Part shown: positions 53,201 to 62,234 of the stretch, one piece after another
How positions within the stretch are numbered: position 1 is the first letter of the stretch
How the letters are laid out: each line of letters begins with the position of its first letter
Source: JBBECJ01 sp963763325
GTDB lineage: Bacteria; Chloroflexota; Chloroflexia; Thermomicrobiales; CFX8
Assembly: GCA_963763325.1 (NCBI GenBank)
Contig: CAVXOL010000025.1
Span: forward strand, 248,001 to 312,000
Reading direction: 5' to 3'
DNA: 64,000 bases
Program-made: the position numbers and the translations under genes
The notes under the pieces: generated by a model
What the model was told of the DNA's origin: nothing
Seen by the model: the letters and a program-made list of their open reading frames with translations, nothing else
The model's database searches: none

Positions 53201-53803
53201 TTACAGCGTGGTGTCTGGGGATCCAGCGAAGAAGTCAGCGATGCGCTGGCTGATTGGCAGCGTCGGGGATTCCAGCACGCCGTCCGCTGGAACCAGTCGT
53301 GACTGCGCGAAGTCACCGAAGTCCTGCTCCGGTTGCCAGTACACCATGATGTCCCGGGTAGCCGGTCGTACGATCCAGTATTCTGGAACGCCAGCACGCG
53401 CGTATGCGGCCCGCTTGATTGTTGTATCTAGACCGGGATGTGAGGGCGAAAGAACCTCTACGATCAGATCTGGGACTCCATTAATCCGGCCGTTCTGGAT
53501 AATCGATGAGCGTTCCATCCGAACCAGGAGGTAGTCAGGCTGAACCGGGTCACATCCTGGCATGAACACGCCGATTGGTGCGCGTGCGGAATAGGCGATT
53601 CCCTGCTGACGAAGCGGCATCCCGACGCACTCGTGGATGATTTCGATCACCCACTGGTGAAAATAGCTCGGCGATGTCGACATATACAGCACTCCGTCGA
53701 TTACTTCGTACCGATTGCCGTCATACGGCAACTTCTCCCAACGATCGGCGCACCATGTCGCATCGGGAGATTGGAGAAGGAATTCGGTCTGAGCTACTGC
53801 CAT
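53201..53803 (-). CDS. Uma2-family (DUF820) restriction-fold protein
   Basis: A 200-residue member of the DUF820/Uma2 family with a PD-(D/E)XK nuclease fold. The motif block is DPVQPDYLLVRMERSSI and GVPDLIVEVLSPSHPGLD (D...E.L in place of the fold's D-ExK). The N-terminus has ENGKYELIDGELYMSPSP-type sequence, here GNRYEVIDGVLYMSTSPS. Many copies occur in Chloroflexota and cyanobacteria, usually alone; function unproven. It converges with the serine hydrolase gene, only three bases apart. Confidence 0.85.
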   Translation of the reverse strand: MAVAQTEFLLQSPDATWCADRWEKLPYDGNRYEVIDGVLYMSTSPSYFHQWVIEIIHECVGMPLRQQGIAYSARAPIGVFMPGCDPVQPDYLLVRMERSSIIQNGRINGVPDLIVEVLSPSHPGLDTTIKRAAYARAGVPEYWIVRPATRDIMVYWQPEQDFGDFAQSRLVPADGVLESPTLPISQRIADFFAGSPDTTL

Positions 53804-53974
53804 GACGTGCCTCGCAGTTCAGCAGTTTCGTCAACCATGATCACCGCACACCAAGAATAGCAGTTCGTCCGACAGGATTCAGCGTACTTGCCTCATCCAG
53901 GCAGTGGCGCGATGATGCTGCACAACGCAGCTCCAACTACGACTCGACTTAAACACCTGAAAGTGAGCAAGTTG

Positions 53975-55001
53975 ATGAAAATCGGACTGACGCTGCCGAA
54001 CCGAGGCGTGCTGTTCGGCGTCACGACAGCCGAAGAGATGCTGCGGATGGCGGAGGTCGCCGACCAGTCGGGCGCTTTCGCGTCCGTCTGGGTCGGCGAT
54101 TCGCTGCTCGGCAAGCCGCGGATGGAGTCGATGACGCTGCTGGCCGGCATCGCGGCACGAACGAAGCAACGTCCGCCTCGGCCCGGCCTGTATGGCCAGC
54201 TTCCCTTGCGCGATCCGGTTCTGCTCGCCTACCAGTGGGCCAGCCTCGACCTGCTGGCGGAAGGTCGCACCGTGCTGGTCGCCTGCACCGGGATCGTCCC
54301 GCAGGAGGGAGGCCGGATCGAGGGCGAGCTGTATGGCGTCGAGCCTCGCGACCGCGTCAGCCGGCTGATCGAGTGGATCACGCTCGTCAAGCGACTCTGG
54401 ACCGAGGACAACGTCTCGTTCGAGGGCGAGCACTACCGCTGCGAGGGGATCACGATCGAGCCGAAACCGGCGGCCAGCCACGGCCGCCGATCTGGATCGC
54501 CAGCAACGCCGGACGCGGCGTCCAGATGACCAACCCGACGACCGACCGGGCGCTGGTTGAGCGCACGCTGCGCGTGCCGTCGGCCACGCCGATGGCTGGG
54601 AGACGTCCCTCTCGAATCCGGACGATCTGCGCTGGCGGCTGGAGTACATCCGCCAGCAGCTCGACAAGGCGGGCCGCGACCCGGCCGCGTTCGAGACCCA
54701 CCTCTATCACAACATCAACATCAACGAGGATCGGCAGGCAGCGCCTCGACGAATCCAAGCGCTTTCTCGATGTCTACTACACCGAGGACTATGCCCCGGA
54801 CTTCGTCGCCTCGCTGGACCGCCGCCGGTTCACCGGAGGAGTGCGCCGCCCACCTCAAGCGTCTACGAAGAGATGGGCTTCGACGAGGTCACGGTCCGCG
54901 TCACCGGCTGGGATCAGTTCGGACAGCTTGAGCGCGTGATCGATGAGGTTGTGCCGTTGTTGAACGGGAATCGGGAATCGAGGCAGGGGAGTAGCACTTG
55001 A
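53975..55001 (+). pseudogene. Luciferase-like (LLM) flavin oxidoreductase, heavily frameshifted
   Basis: An F420/FMN-dependent luciferase-fold oxidoreductase of about 340 residues, broken into pieces: MKIGLTLPNRGVLFGVTTAE, EEMLRMAEVADQSGAFASVW, then a short out-of-frame patch at 54165-54205 whose other frame gives RLGPACMASFPL. It resumes PLRDPVLLAYQWASLDLLAE and EWITLVKRLWTEDNVSFEGE, shifts near 54480 and several times to 54860 (RPPIWIASNA, NPDDLRWRLEYIRQQLDKAG, HLYHNININEDRQ, ESKRFLDVYYTEDYAPDFVA) and ends DQFGQLERVIDEVVPLL at 55001. At least six breaks. Its last codons contain the GGGAATC repeat. Head of the island. Confidence 0.78.
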
Positions 55002-55039
55002 CCGATGCGACGCGCGCGGATCCCCAGTCCCGATTCCCG
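54965..55039 (+). repeat. 12-bp inverted repeat of GGGAATC words inside a gene end
   Basis: CGGGAATCGGGA (54965-54976) pairs perfectly with TCCCGATTCCCG (55028-55039) across about 51 bases. The left arm is doubled in tandem (CGGGAATCGGGAATCG) and lies within the last coding triplets of the luciferase-like gene. A second, weaker pair is GGGGAGTAG / CTACTCCCG. Confidence 0.55.
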
Positions 55040-55196
55040 AACGCCTACTCCCGCGCCTTTGTCGTGTTTCGGAGGAAGCGGATCCCCGTGATCGGCGTCA
55101 CCGGCAACCAAACGGGTAGCAACCTGATCCGCGAGTGGCCGCGATTGCAACCGGGAAATCAGGCGACTCGACGAGAGCGGCGGGAGGCGCAGACAG

Positions 55197-56121
55197 ATGC
55201 CAGAAGAGCAACGATCCCTGCGAGTTGGGCTGGAGCTACCAGTCGCCGAACGCCGCGCCCGCGACGATATTCCGCGCTGGGACGACATTCGTACGATGGC
55301 GCTTCAAGCCGAGCAGGTTGGTTTCGACTCGATCTGGGTCGAAGACCATCTCCTGCTACGTCCAGAAGGGCAGGAGCCACAAGGACTCTGGGAATGCTGG
55401 TCGGTCGTCGCGGCGCTGGCGGCCAGTCACGAGCCGGGTCGAGATCGGCACGTACGTCGCCTGTACAGCGTTCCGCAACCCCGCCCTGCTGGCGAAGATG
55501 GCCGACACCGTCGATGAGATCAGCGGCGGCCGGTTGATCCTCGGCCTCGGCGCAGGCTGGAACGAGACGGATTTCACTGCCTTCGGCTTCCCGTGTGATC
55601 ACCTGGTGTCGCGCTTCGAGGAGGCACTGACCATTATTCGAACGCTGCTGCGTGATGGCCAGATCGACTTCGACGGCACCTACTATGCGGCCCGTGACTG
55701 CGAGCTTCGTCCTCGCAGTCCTCGCCCGACAGGGCCTCCGATCCTCGTCGGCGCCAGCGGCCCACGGATGCTCGACATCACCGCTCGGCTGGCCGACGCA
55801 TGGAACGGCGCCTGTAACACCGCCGCTGCCTACGTCCCGCTGCGAGAGCGGGTCGACGCCGCCTGCAACGCCGCCGGACGCGACCCGAGCAGCCTCGATC
55901 GGACAGCCGCTGTCCTCGTCGACTTCACCGGCGGCCGTGGCATCCCGACCAGCTTCAACCCGTCCCGGCTACCTCCGCTGTCCGGGACACCGGAGCAGAT
56001 CGCCGAAACGCTGCGCGAACTTGCGGTTGCTGATGTCACCCACGCCCAGATCACGACGATCCCAATGACCGTCGAGAGCATCGAGAGATTTGCGCCGGTG
56101 CTCGAGTTGCTGGACACGTGA
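55197..56121 (+). pseudogene. LLM-class oxidoreductase (F420-type), one frameshift
   Basis: A luciferase-fold oxidoreductase of about 307 residues. First part: LRVGLELPVAERRARDDIPR, WDDIRTMALQAEQVGFDSIW, VEDHLLLRPEGQE. After a shift at about 55432 it runs RVEIGTYVACTAFRNPALLA, DEISGGRLILGLGAGWNETD, FPCDHLVSRFEEALTIIRTL and ILVGASGPRMLDITARLADA, ending at 56121. These are the usual segments of F420-dependent LLM enzymes. It may reduce a cofactor-bound or CoA-bound aromatic intermediate or an imine; unproven. RBS GGGAGG about ten bases before the ATG at 55197. Confidence 0.82.
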
Positions 56122-56197
56122 GCGATCGCCAATTCGGTACCATGAGGTGCGGAGCGAGAAGCGAGACTGTTGAAAAGATCATACAGGAGCAAACATC

Positions 56198-57341
56198 GTG
56201 ACCGTGACCCAGGCCGCCCGAATCGTTCGCAACCCGTATGTCGGCAGGACACCAGTTCGATTAGCCGGATCGTTCGCCACAGGCGTTCCACAGACGCCTG
56301 CCCGGCTACGCGGAAACACCACTGTTGAGCGCGCCAGAGATCGCGGACGCGCTCGGCGTCGGATCGGTCCTGCTGAAAGACGAGTCGAGCCGGATCGGGC
56401 TACCCGCCTTCAAGATCCTCGGCGCGTCCTGGGCGGTATACCGCGCGCTGGAGGAACGGATCGGAGGATTCGCGCCGTGGGAGAATATCGACGACCTGCG
56501 ACGTCAGATCGACCCGCTCCGTCCCCTGACGCTCTCAGCCGCGACGGACGGCAACCACGGCCGCGCCGTTGCCCGGATGGCGAAGCTGCTCGGTTTTGAC
56601 GCGACGGTCTACGTGCCGGACGGAACAGCACAGGCGCGGATAGACGGCATTGCCAGCGAGGGAGCCCACGTCACTGTCGTCGACGGCACCTACGACGAGG
56701 CCGTTGCGCGCTCGGCTGAAGACGCCGACGAACGCTGTCTCGTCATTTCGGACACATCATGGCCTGGCTACGAGAACGTCCCCCACTGGGTGATCGACGG
56801 CTACTCAACAATCCTCTGGGAGGTCGAGGACCAACTTCGGGAGCGTGGTGAGCCTGCGCCGGACCTCGTCGCTGTCCAGATTGGCGTCGGAGCGCTGGCG
56901 TCAGCGGTCGTCACGCACTTTCGCCAGCCGGGACAGCAGCCGAAGATTGTTGGCGTAGAGCCATTGCGCGCCGCCTGCATGCTCAGCAGCATCGAGGCTG
57001 GTCAGATCGTCTCCGTCCCCGGCCCGCATGACTCGATCATGGCTGGCCTGAACTGTGGCGAGCCGTCGATGCTCGCCTGGCCGATCGTCTCAACTGGTGT
57101 CGATCTGTTTGTCGCCATCGGTGACGAACGCGCCCGCGAGGCGATGCGCCTGCTGGCGACGGCGGGAGTCGTCGCTGGCGAAACTGGTGCCGCCGGCCTC
57201 GCGGGACTTCTCGAACTCCTGCACGGCCCGACCCAGTCCGAGATCCGTCAGTCGCTCGGCATCACCCGCCAATCCCGCGTTCTGCTCTTCATCACCGAAG
57301 GTGCCACCGACCCGGAGGCGTACGCGCAGATCGTCGGATGA
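56198..57341 (+). pseudogene. PLP-dependent ammonia-lyase (diaminopropionate ammonia-lyase-like), one frameshift
   Basis: A fold-type II PLP enzyme of about 380 residues, closest in pattern to diaminopropionate ammonia-lyase and threonine dehydratase relatives. The N-terminus RNPYVGRTPVRLA runs into a frameshift near 56285 and continues FHRRLPGYAETPLLSAPEIA, SVLLKDESSRIGLPAFKILG (PLP-binding Lys in FKIL), SAATDGNHGRAVARMAKLLG (asparagine stacking) and LVAVQIGVGALASAVVTHFR (glycine-rich phosphate loop). GTG start at 56198. In this island it could split ammonia from an amino acid derived from aromatic ring opening, which is inference only. Confidence 0.8.
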
Positions 57342-57356
57342 GGGACCCAGGGAGGC

Positions 57357-57422
57357 AGGGACGTAGGGATTAGAGCAGGAACCGGCGAGTCATCCCCTGA
57401 GTCACTACGGCTCTACATCCCT
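57357..57422 (-). repeat. Inverted AGGGAYGTAG words at end of an LLM gene
   Basis: AGGGACGTAG (57357-57366) and CTACATCCCT (57413-57422) are complementary except at one position, 46 bases apart. The right copy lies within the end of the minus-strand luciferase-like gene (57405-58271); the left copy just after the plus-strand lyase stop. The same word is doubled at 50863. Confidence 0.45.
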
Positions 57423-58271
57423 CAACCGTGGGATGACTTCCGCCGCGACCCGCTCCATTACGTTGAATTGGTCGCGGCGCGGCTGGTCGATAATGAACTC
57501 GTTGACGCCAGCCTCGCGGTATTCGCCGATCACCTGCTCGAAGGCGTCGACCGAGTCGAACGGGTCGGCTGACATGACAGACGCCCAACCGTAGAGCGAG
57601 CGGATAATGCTGTCCGGGTCACGGCCGAGGGCGGCGCAGTGCTCGTCGAGAATCTGGTTACGCTCGCGCATCTCCTCGGCTGAGCCACTGGCGTTCCAGC
57701 GTTCGGCATACTCGGCGGCGATCCGCAGCATCCGCGTCTTCTTGGCCCCGATCGTCAGCGGCGGTCGCGGCTTCTGGAGCGGCAATGGCCGCATCGGTGC
57801 CTCGTTGACGGTGTAGTACGTCCCACTGAAGCTGGTGTACTCGTTGCGAAGCAGGCTGTCGAGGATCTCAACCGCCTCGCGGAACTGCGAAACCCGCTGG
57901 CCGTCCGGAAGATACTCCAGCCCGAACTTCTCGTGCTCCGGCACGTACCAGCCTGCTCCGATCCCGACTTCGAGCCGTCCATTTGAGATGTGGTCGATCG
58001 TCATGGACTCCTTGGCCAGGATCGACGGATGCCGGAAGGTATTGCTCCAGACCAGAATGCCGATCCGCACCCGCTCTGTCGCCGTCGCCAGCGCAGCCAG
58101 CAGCGTCGATCCCTCGAAGTACGGCCCATCGGGGCGGCTCGGCTGCATCAGGTGGTCACAGAGCCAGATGCTGTCGAACCCCAGCCCCTCCAGATACTTC
58201 CAACGCTCGACCGTCTCGGGCCAGTCCATGTTCTGGTCGGTACAGATCCCAAATCGAAGCGGCTGCGGCAT
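57405..58271 (-). CDS. LLM-class F420-dependent oxidoreductase, intact
   Basis: A 288-residue luciferase-fold enzyme: PLRFGICTDQNMDWPETVER, YLEGLGFDSIWLCDHLMQPS, ATATERVRIGILVWSNTFRH, PSILAKESMTIDHISNGRLE, VGIGAGWYVPEHEKFGLEYL and TIGAKKTRMLRIAAEYAERW. These are the classic LLM family blocks (IGxxVxxNxxRHPxxLAKxxxTxDxxSxGR). It is the intact relative of the broken copies at 53975 and 55197. The start at 58271 follows GAGGAGG; the longer upstream frame gives a tail without family support. Confidence 0.87.
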   Translation of the reverse strand: MPQPLRFGICTDQNMDWPETVERWKYLEGLGFDSIWLCDHLMQPSRPDGPYFEGSTLLAALATATERVRIGILVWSNTFRHPSILAKESMTIDHISNGRLEVGIGAGWYVPEHEKFGLEYLPDGQRVSQFREAVEILDSLLRNEYTSFSGTYYTVNEAPMRPLPLQKPRPPLTIGAKKTRMLRIAAEYAERWNASGSAEEMRERNQILDEHCAALGRDPDSIIRSLYGWASVMSADPFDSVDAFEQVIGEYREAGVNEFIIDQPRRDQFNVMERVAAEVIPRLRDVEP

Positions 58272-58354
58272 CGTCGGCCTCCTCATCGGTGTGCTGAGTG
58301 CTGCGTCCAGAGTGCTGTGTAGTGTCACCGCTTGCCACAACTCGCGCAACAGGT

Positions 58355-58765
58355 TTACGAAATCAGATTTTCAGGATACGGAACCACAGCCGTCGCTTCG
58401 ATCTCGACCTTTGCGCGGTCTTCCAGCAGGCCTGCAACCTGCACCAGCGTCATCGTCGGGTAGTGGGCACCGATTGCGTCTCGATAGGCCGAACCAACCT
58501 CGCGCAGACTGGCCAGGTATTCGGCCTTGTCGGTGATGTACCAGGTCATTCGCGTGATATGCCGGGGTTCCGCGCCCGCTTCGGCCAGGACAGCCACGAT
58601 GTTCGCCAACGCCTGTCGCACCTGCCCCGCGAAGTCGTCGGTCTCGAACTCGGACTGCCCATTCCAGCCGATCTGGCCAGCGACAAAGATCAGCCGTCCC
58701 TCAGCCTCGATCCCGTTCGAATACCCACGCGGTGGCTTCCACCCCGGCGGTTGCAGAACACGCAT
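58355..58765 (-). CDS. RidA-family (YjgF/YER057c/UK114) protein
   Basis: A 136-residue RidA-type protein that would hydrolyse reactive enamine/imine intermediates or take part in aromatic ring-cleavage steps. Blocks: RLIFVAGQIGWNGQSEFETD, FAGQVRQALANIVAVLAEAG, RMTWYITDKAEYLASLREVG and ALVQV-type LVQVAGLLEDRAKVEIEATA. The usual final arginine motif (R...IE) is reduced to AKVEIE. RidA proteins are found beside 2-aminobenzoyl-CoA and related catabolic genes, and here it sits next to the CoA ligase, SDR and monooxygenase. Confidence 0.83.
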   Translation of the reverse strand: MRVLQPPGWKPPRGYSNGIEAEGRLIFVAGQIGWNGQSEFETDDFAGQVRQALANIVAVLAEAGAEPRHITRMTWYITDKAEYLASLREVGSAYRDAIGAHYPTMTLVQVAGLLEDRAKVEIEATAVVPYPENLIS

Positions 58766-58844
58766 ACGACCTCCACAATCTCTGAGTGCGCCAATGGCGT
58801 GTCCAGGGTCTCATCACCGCGTCACGCATGACGGAGGACATCAT

Positions 58845-59633
58845 ATGACGTTCACCCCCGAACCGCTCTCCGGGCAGCACGCCGTTATCACCGGTGGCGG
58901 GCGCGGGATCGGCGCGGCGATCTCCACCGAACTGGCGCGGCTTGGCGCGAATCTAACACTGATGGGGCGCACGGCGGAGACCCTGGCCGCACAGCGCGAC
59001 ACTCTGCTCCTCGAATACGAGCGCGAGATTGCGACGATCGTCGTTGATGTCACCGACAGATCGGCAGTCGAGCAGGCATTCGCGGCAGCACATGCTGCAC
59101 TCGGAGCACCGAGCATCCTCGTCAACAACGCCGGGGCCGCTGAGAGCCGCCCGTTCCGCCGCACGACGCCCGAGCAATGGGGCCAGATGCTGGATGTCAA
59201 CCTGACTGGCCCGGCCCTCTGCACCAGCCAGGTGCTCGACGGAATGCTCGAAGCGAGCTACGGGCGCATCGTCAACATCGCCAGCACGGCTGGCCTGAAG
59301 GGCTACGCGTACGTCGTGGCCTACACAGCCGCCAAGCACGGCCTGATTGGACTGACGCGCTCGCTCGCCCTGGAGCTGGCGACCAGCGGCGTGACCGTCA
59401 ACGCCGTCTGCCCTGGCTTCACTGACACGGACCTGACGGCCGCATCGATCGACACGATTGTCTCGCGCACCGGTCGCAGCCCCGACGACGCACGCGCCGA
59501 ACTGACTCGCTTCAACCCGCAGAACCGCCTCATCGAACCCTGGGAGGTGGCCCGCACCGTCGCGTGGCTTGCCCTTCCCGAATCCTCCGCCATCACCGGC
59601 CAGGCGATTGTCGTCGCTGGCGGAGAAGTGTGA
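58845..59633 (+). CDS. Short-chain dehydrogenase/reductase
   Basis: A 262-residue classical SDR. Cofactor motif ITGGGRGIGAAISTELARLG (GGGRGIG), NNAGAAESRPF (NNAG), RIVNIASTAGLKGYAYVVAY (Ser), AYTAAKHGLIGLTRSLALE (YxxxK), NAVCPGFTDTDLT and QAIVVAGGEV at the end. It resembles 3-hydroxyacyl-CoA or 3-oxoacyl-ACP reductase types. In the 2-aminobenzoyl-CoA route a 3-hydroxyacyl-CoA dehydrogenase is expected, and this gene could supply it. RBS ACGGAGGAC precedes the ATG at 58845. First gene of the rightward operon. Confidence 0.87.
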   Translation: MTFTPEPLSGQHAVITGGGRGIGAAISTELARLGANLTLMGRTAETLAAQRDTLLLEYEREIATIVVDVTDRSAVEQAFAAAHAALGAPSILVNNAGAAESRPFRRTTPEQWGQMLDVNLTGPALCTSQVLDGMLEASYGRIVNIASTAGLKGYAYVVAYTAAKHGLIGLTRSLALELATSGVTVNAVCPGFTDTDLTAASIDTIVSRTGRSPDDARAELTRFNPQNRLIEPWEVARTVAWLALPESSAITGQAIVVAGGEV

Positions 59634-59715
59634 GGCGAGGTGGCACCTGTCACCTCGACGCGTGCTATAAACGCTGCAACACTTCCACCCACTGCGCGAG
59701 AAGGGGGCACGTCGA

Positions 59716-61383
59716 ATGCCGTCCACGTCCAGGACAACCAGAAGCGCACATGTCGATACGTTCGCCCGTGACCACCTGCCCCCGGTCGAGGACTGGCCGT
59801 CCTTCGACGTCGCCTTTCCGGATGGCAGCAAGCTGACCTATCCGGAGACACTCAACGCCGCCATCGAGTTGCTGGACCGTAACGTCGAGCAGGGCAACGG
59901 AGACCGCCCGGCTGTCTGCCTGCGCGGCGAGTCTCCGATCTCGTACCGGACGTTACTGGAGCAGGCTAACCGTATCGCGCATGTTCTGGTCGACGATCTC
60001 GGCGTCGTACCCGGCAATCGCGTCCTTCTTCACGGGCCAAACAATCCCGGCATGGTCGCCTGCTGGTTTGCGATCCTGAAGGTGGGCGGTATCGTCGTGA
60101 CGACGATGCCACTCCTGCGCGCCCGGGAACTGCGCTACACGGTCGAGAAGTCCCGTGTCTCAGTCGCCCTCTGCGACGCGCGGTTCGATGACCCGCTGCG
60201 CGAGGCAACCCAGGCCGCGATGGCCGGCGACCCGAGCCTGCATATCCACGTCGCCTGCTTCAATACGCTGGACGATGACCAGTCACTCGAAGCACTGGCA
60301 GCGACGAAGCCGCCGAGTTTCAACAACGTCCAGACCGCAAGCGACGACCTGGCGATGATCGCGTTTACGTCCGGGACGACCGGCAGGGCCAAGGGGACGA
60401 TGCACTTCCATCGCGACATCCTCGCGATCTGCGACACCTTCTCACGACACATCCTTCAACCTGTCGCGGACGACGTCTTCTGCGGCACACCCCCGCTGGC
60501 GTTCACCTTCGCGCTCGGCGGTCTGCTGCTGTTTCCGTTCCGGGTTGGCGCATCGACCGTCCTGATCGAGCAACCCAGTCCACAAGCGCTGCTGGAGACA
60601 ATCCAGCACGACCGCGCGACGATCATGTTCACCGCGCCAACCATGTACCGGACCCTGACGTCAATGGTGAAGGACTGGGACATCTCCAGCCTGCGCAAGT
60701 GCGTCTCGGCGGGCGAAGCGTTGCCGGCGGCGACCTCGAACGGCTGGCACGACGCGACTGGAATCCGCATCATCGACGGCATCGGCGCGACCGAGATGCT
60801 ACACATCTTCATCAGCGCGTCTGGCGATGACATCCGTCCCGGCTCGACCGGCAGGCCCGTTCCCGGATATCAGGCTCAGATCGTTGACGACGATGGCAAC
60901 GCGGTCGCACCGGGAACTGTTGGACGACTGGCCGTCCGTGGCGTCACCGGCTGTCGCTACCTCGCCGATCCGGAGCGCCAACAGCACTACGTTCAGAACG
61001 GCTGGAACATCACCGGCGACGCCTACCTGATGGATAACGACGGCTACTTCTGGTACCAGGCGCGTACCGACGACATGATCATCTCCTCCGGCTACAACAT
61101 CGCCGGCCCGGAGGTCGAGAACGTCCTGCTGGAGCACCCGCTCGTTCAGGAGTGCGCCGTCGTTGGGACTCCCGACCCACAGCGCACCAACATCGTCACC
61201 GCTATCATCGTCCTCAAAGATCCTGCCGCCGCGTCAGCCCGCCTCGTCGAAGAGCTTCAGGACTTCGTCAAGGCCCAGATCGCGCCGTACAAGTACCCGC
61301 GCAAGATCGAGTTCGTCGAGGTGCTTCCACGGACGGAGACGGGCAAGTTGCAGCGGTTCAAACTCCGAGACGAGCGGACGTGA
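59716..61383 (+). CDS. 2-aminobenzoate/benzoate-CoA ligase-type AMP ligase
   Basis: A 555-residue acyl-adenylate-forming ligase, similar to the 2-aminobenzoate-CoA and benzoate-CoA ligases. Blocks: VLLHGPNNPGMVACWFAILK, IAFTSGTTGRAKGTMHFHRD (P-loop TSGTTGRAKG), GTPPLAFTFALGGLLLFPF, IIDGIGATEMLHIFISA, GDAYLMDNDGYFWYQARTDD (signature GD.YxxDxDGYFxxxGRxDD), ISSGYNIAGPEVENVLLEHP and LPRTETGKLQRFKL (catalytic Lys). It would activate an aromatic acid before monooxygenation by the gene at 62231. RBS AAGGGGG lies eight bases before the ATG. Confidence 0.88.
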   Translation: MPSTSRTTRSAHVDTFARDHLPPVEDWPSFDVAFPDGSKLTYPETLNAAIELLDRNVEQGNGDRPAVCLRGESPISYRTLLEQANRIAHVLVDDLGVVPGNRVLLHGPNNPGMVACWFAILKVGGIVVTTMPLLRARELRYTVEKSRVSVALCDARFDDPLREATQAAMAGDPSLHIHVACFNTLDDDQSLEALAATKPPSFNNVQTASDDLAMIAFTSGTTGRAKGTMHFHRDILAICDTFSRHILQPVADDVFCGTPPLAFTFALGGLLLFPFRVGASTVLIEQPSPQALLETIQHDRATIMFTAPTMYRTLTSMVKDWDISSLRKCVSAGEALPAATSNGWHDATGIRIIDGIGATEMLHIFISASGDDIRPGSTGRPVPGYQAQIVDDDGNAVAPGTVGRLAVRGVTGCRYLADPERQQHYVQNGWNITGDAYLMDNDGYFWYQARTDDMIISSGYNIAGPEVENVLLEHPLVQECAVVGTPDPQRTNIVTAIIVLKDPAAASARLVEELQDFVKAQIAPYKYPRKIEFVEVLPRTETGKLQRFKLRDERT

Positions 61384-62234
61384 TGGAACTCGGCATCGGG
61401 CTTCCCAACACGATCAAGGGCACACGTGGGATCGATGTCCTTGAGTGGGCACGCTATGCAGACGTCGGCCCATTCGCGAGCGTCGGCGTCTTCGACCGGC
61501 TGGTCTACGACAGCCTCGACCCGATGATGACGCTGGCGGCGGTGGCTGGGGCCACCCAGCGGGTACGGCTGGTGACGTCAGTCGTGATCGGTCCGTTGCG
61601 GAATCCAGTCGTGCTCGCCAAGGAGGCAGCCACGCTTGATGTCCTCTCTGACGGGCGCTTGACGCTCGGCCTGGCGCTTGGAGCTCGGCGCGACGATTAC
61701 GAGGCGGCTGGAGTTGACTACGCCGAGCGAGGAAAGCGACTCGACGAGCAATTGCGCATCCTGCGTGACACCTGGGAGGATGGCCGGATCGGCCCGGCGC
61801 CCGTCCAGCCGGGTGGGCCGGAACTGATCGTCGGTGGGCTGGACGACGCTGCGTTCGCACGAGCGTCTCGCTACGCCGACGGATTCATCCACAATGGCGG
61901 CCCGCCTCGGATCTTCGCCCGTTCGGTCGACAAGGCACGCGCTGCCTGGCTGGATGCCGGTCGCCCCGGTCAGCCGAAGATCTGGGGGATGGCCTACTTC
62001 GCGCTCGGTGACGGCGAAGCCGATGCCGGCCGCGACTACCTGCTCGACTACTACGCCTTCACCGGCCCGTTCGCCGAACGGATCGCCGCCGGCCTGCTGA
62101 CGACCCCACAGGCGGTCATCCAGTACATCCGTGGTTACGCCGAAGCCGGCTGCGACCACCTGATCCTCTTCCCGACCAGCGCCGATATCGCTCAACTGGA
62201 GCGATTGGCCGACGTGGTGGGATCCAGCCGGTGA
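61383..62234 (+). CDS. LLM-class oxidoreductase within the aromatic island
   Basis: A 283-residue luciferase-fold protein, starting MELGIGLPNTIKGTRGIDVL. It shows the family blocks (AGATQRVRLVTSVVIGPLRN, PVVLAKEAATLDVLSDGRLT, LGLALGARRDDYEAAGVDYA, ELIVGGLDDAAFARASRYAD) in a shorter form. Its ATG overlaps the ligase stop codon (TGATG) and the monooxygenase begins within its stop (GTGA), so all three are translationally coupled. The tight link suggests it handles a substrate in the same pathway. Confidence 0.83.
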   Translation: MELGIGLPNTIKGTRGIDVLEWARYADVGPFASVGVFDRLVYDSLDPMMTLAAVAGATQRVRLVTSVVIGPLRNPVVLAKEAATLDVLSDGRLTLGLALGARRDDYEAAGVDYAERGKRLDEQLRILRDTWEDGRIGPAPVQPGGPELIVGGLDDAAFARASRYADGFIHNGGPPRIFARSVDKARAAWLDAGRPGQPKIWGMAYFALGDGEADAGRDYLLDYYAFTGPFAERIAAGLLTTPQAVIQYIRGYAEAGCDHLILFPTSADIAQLERLADVVGSSR

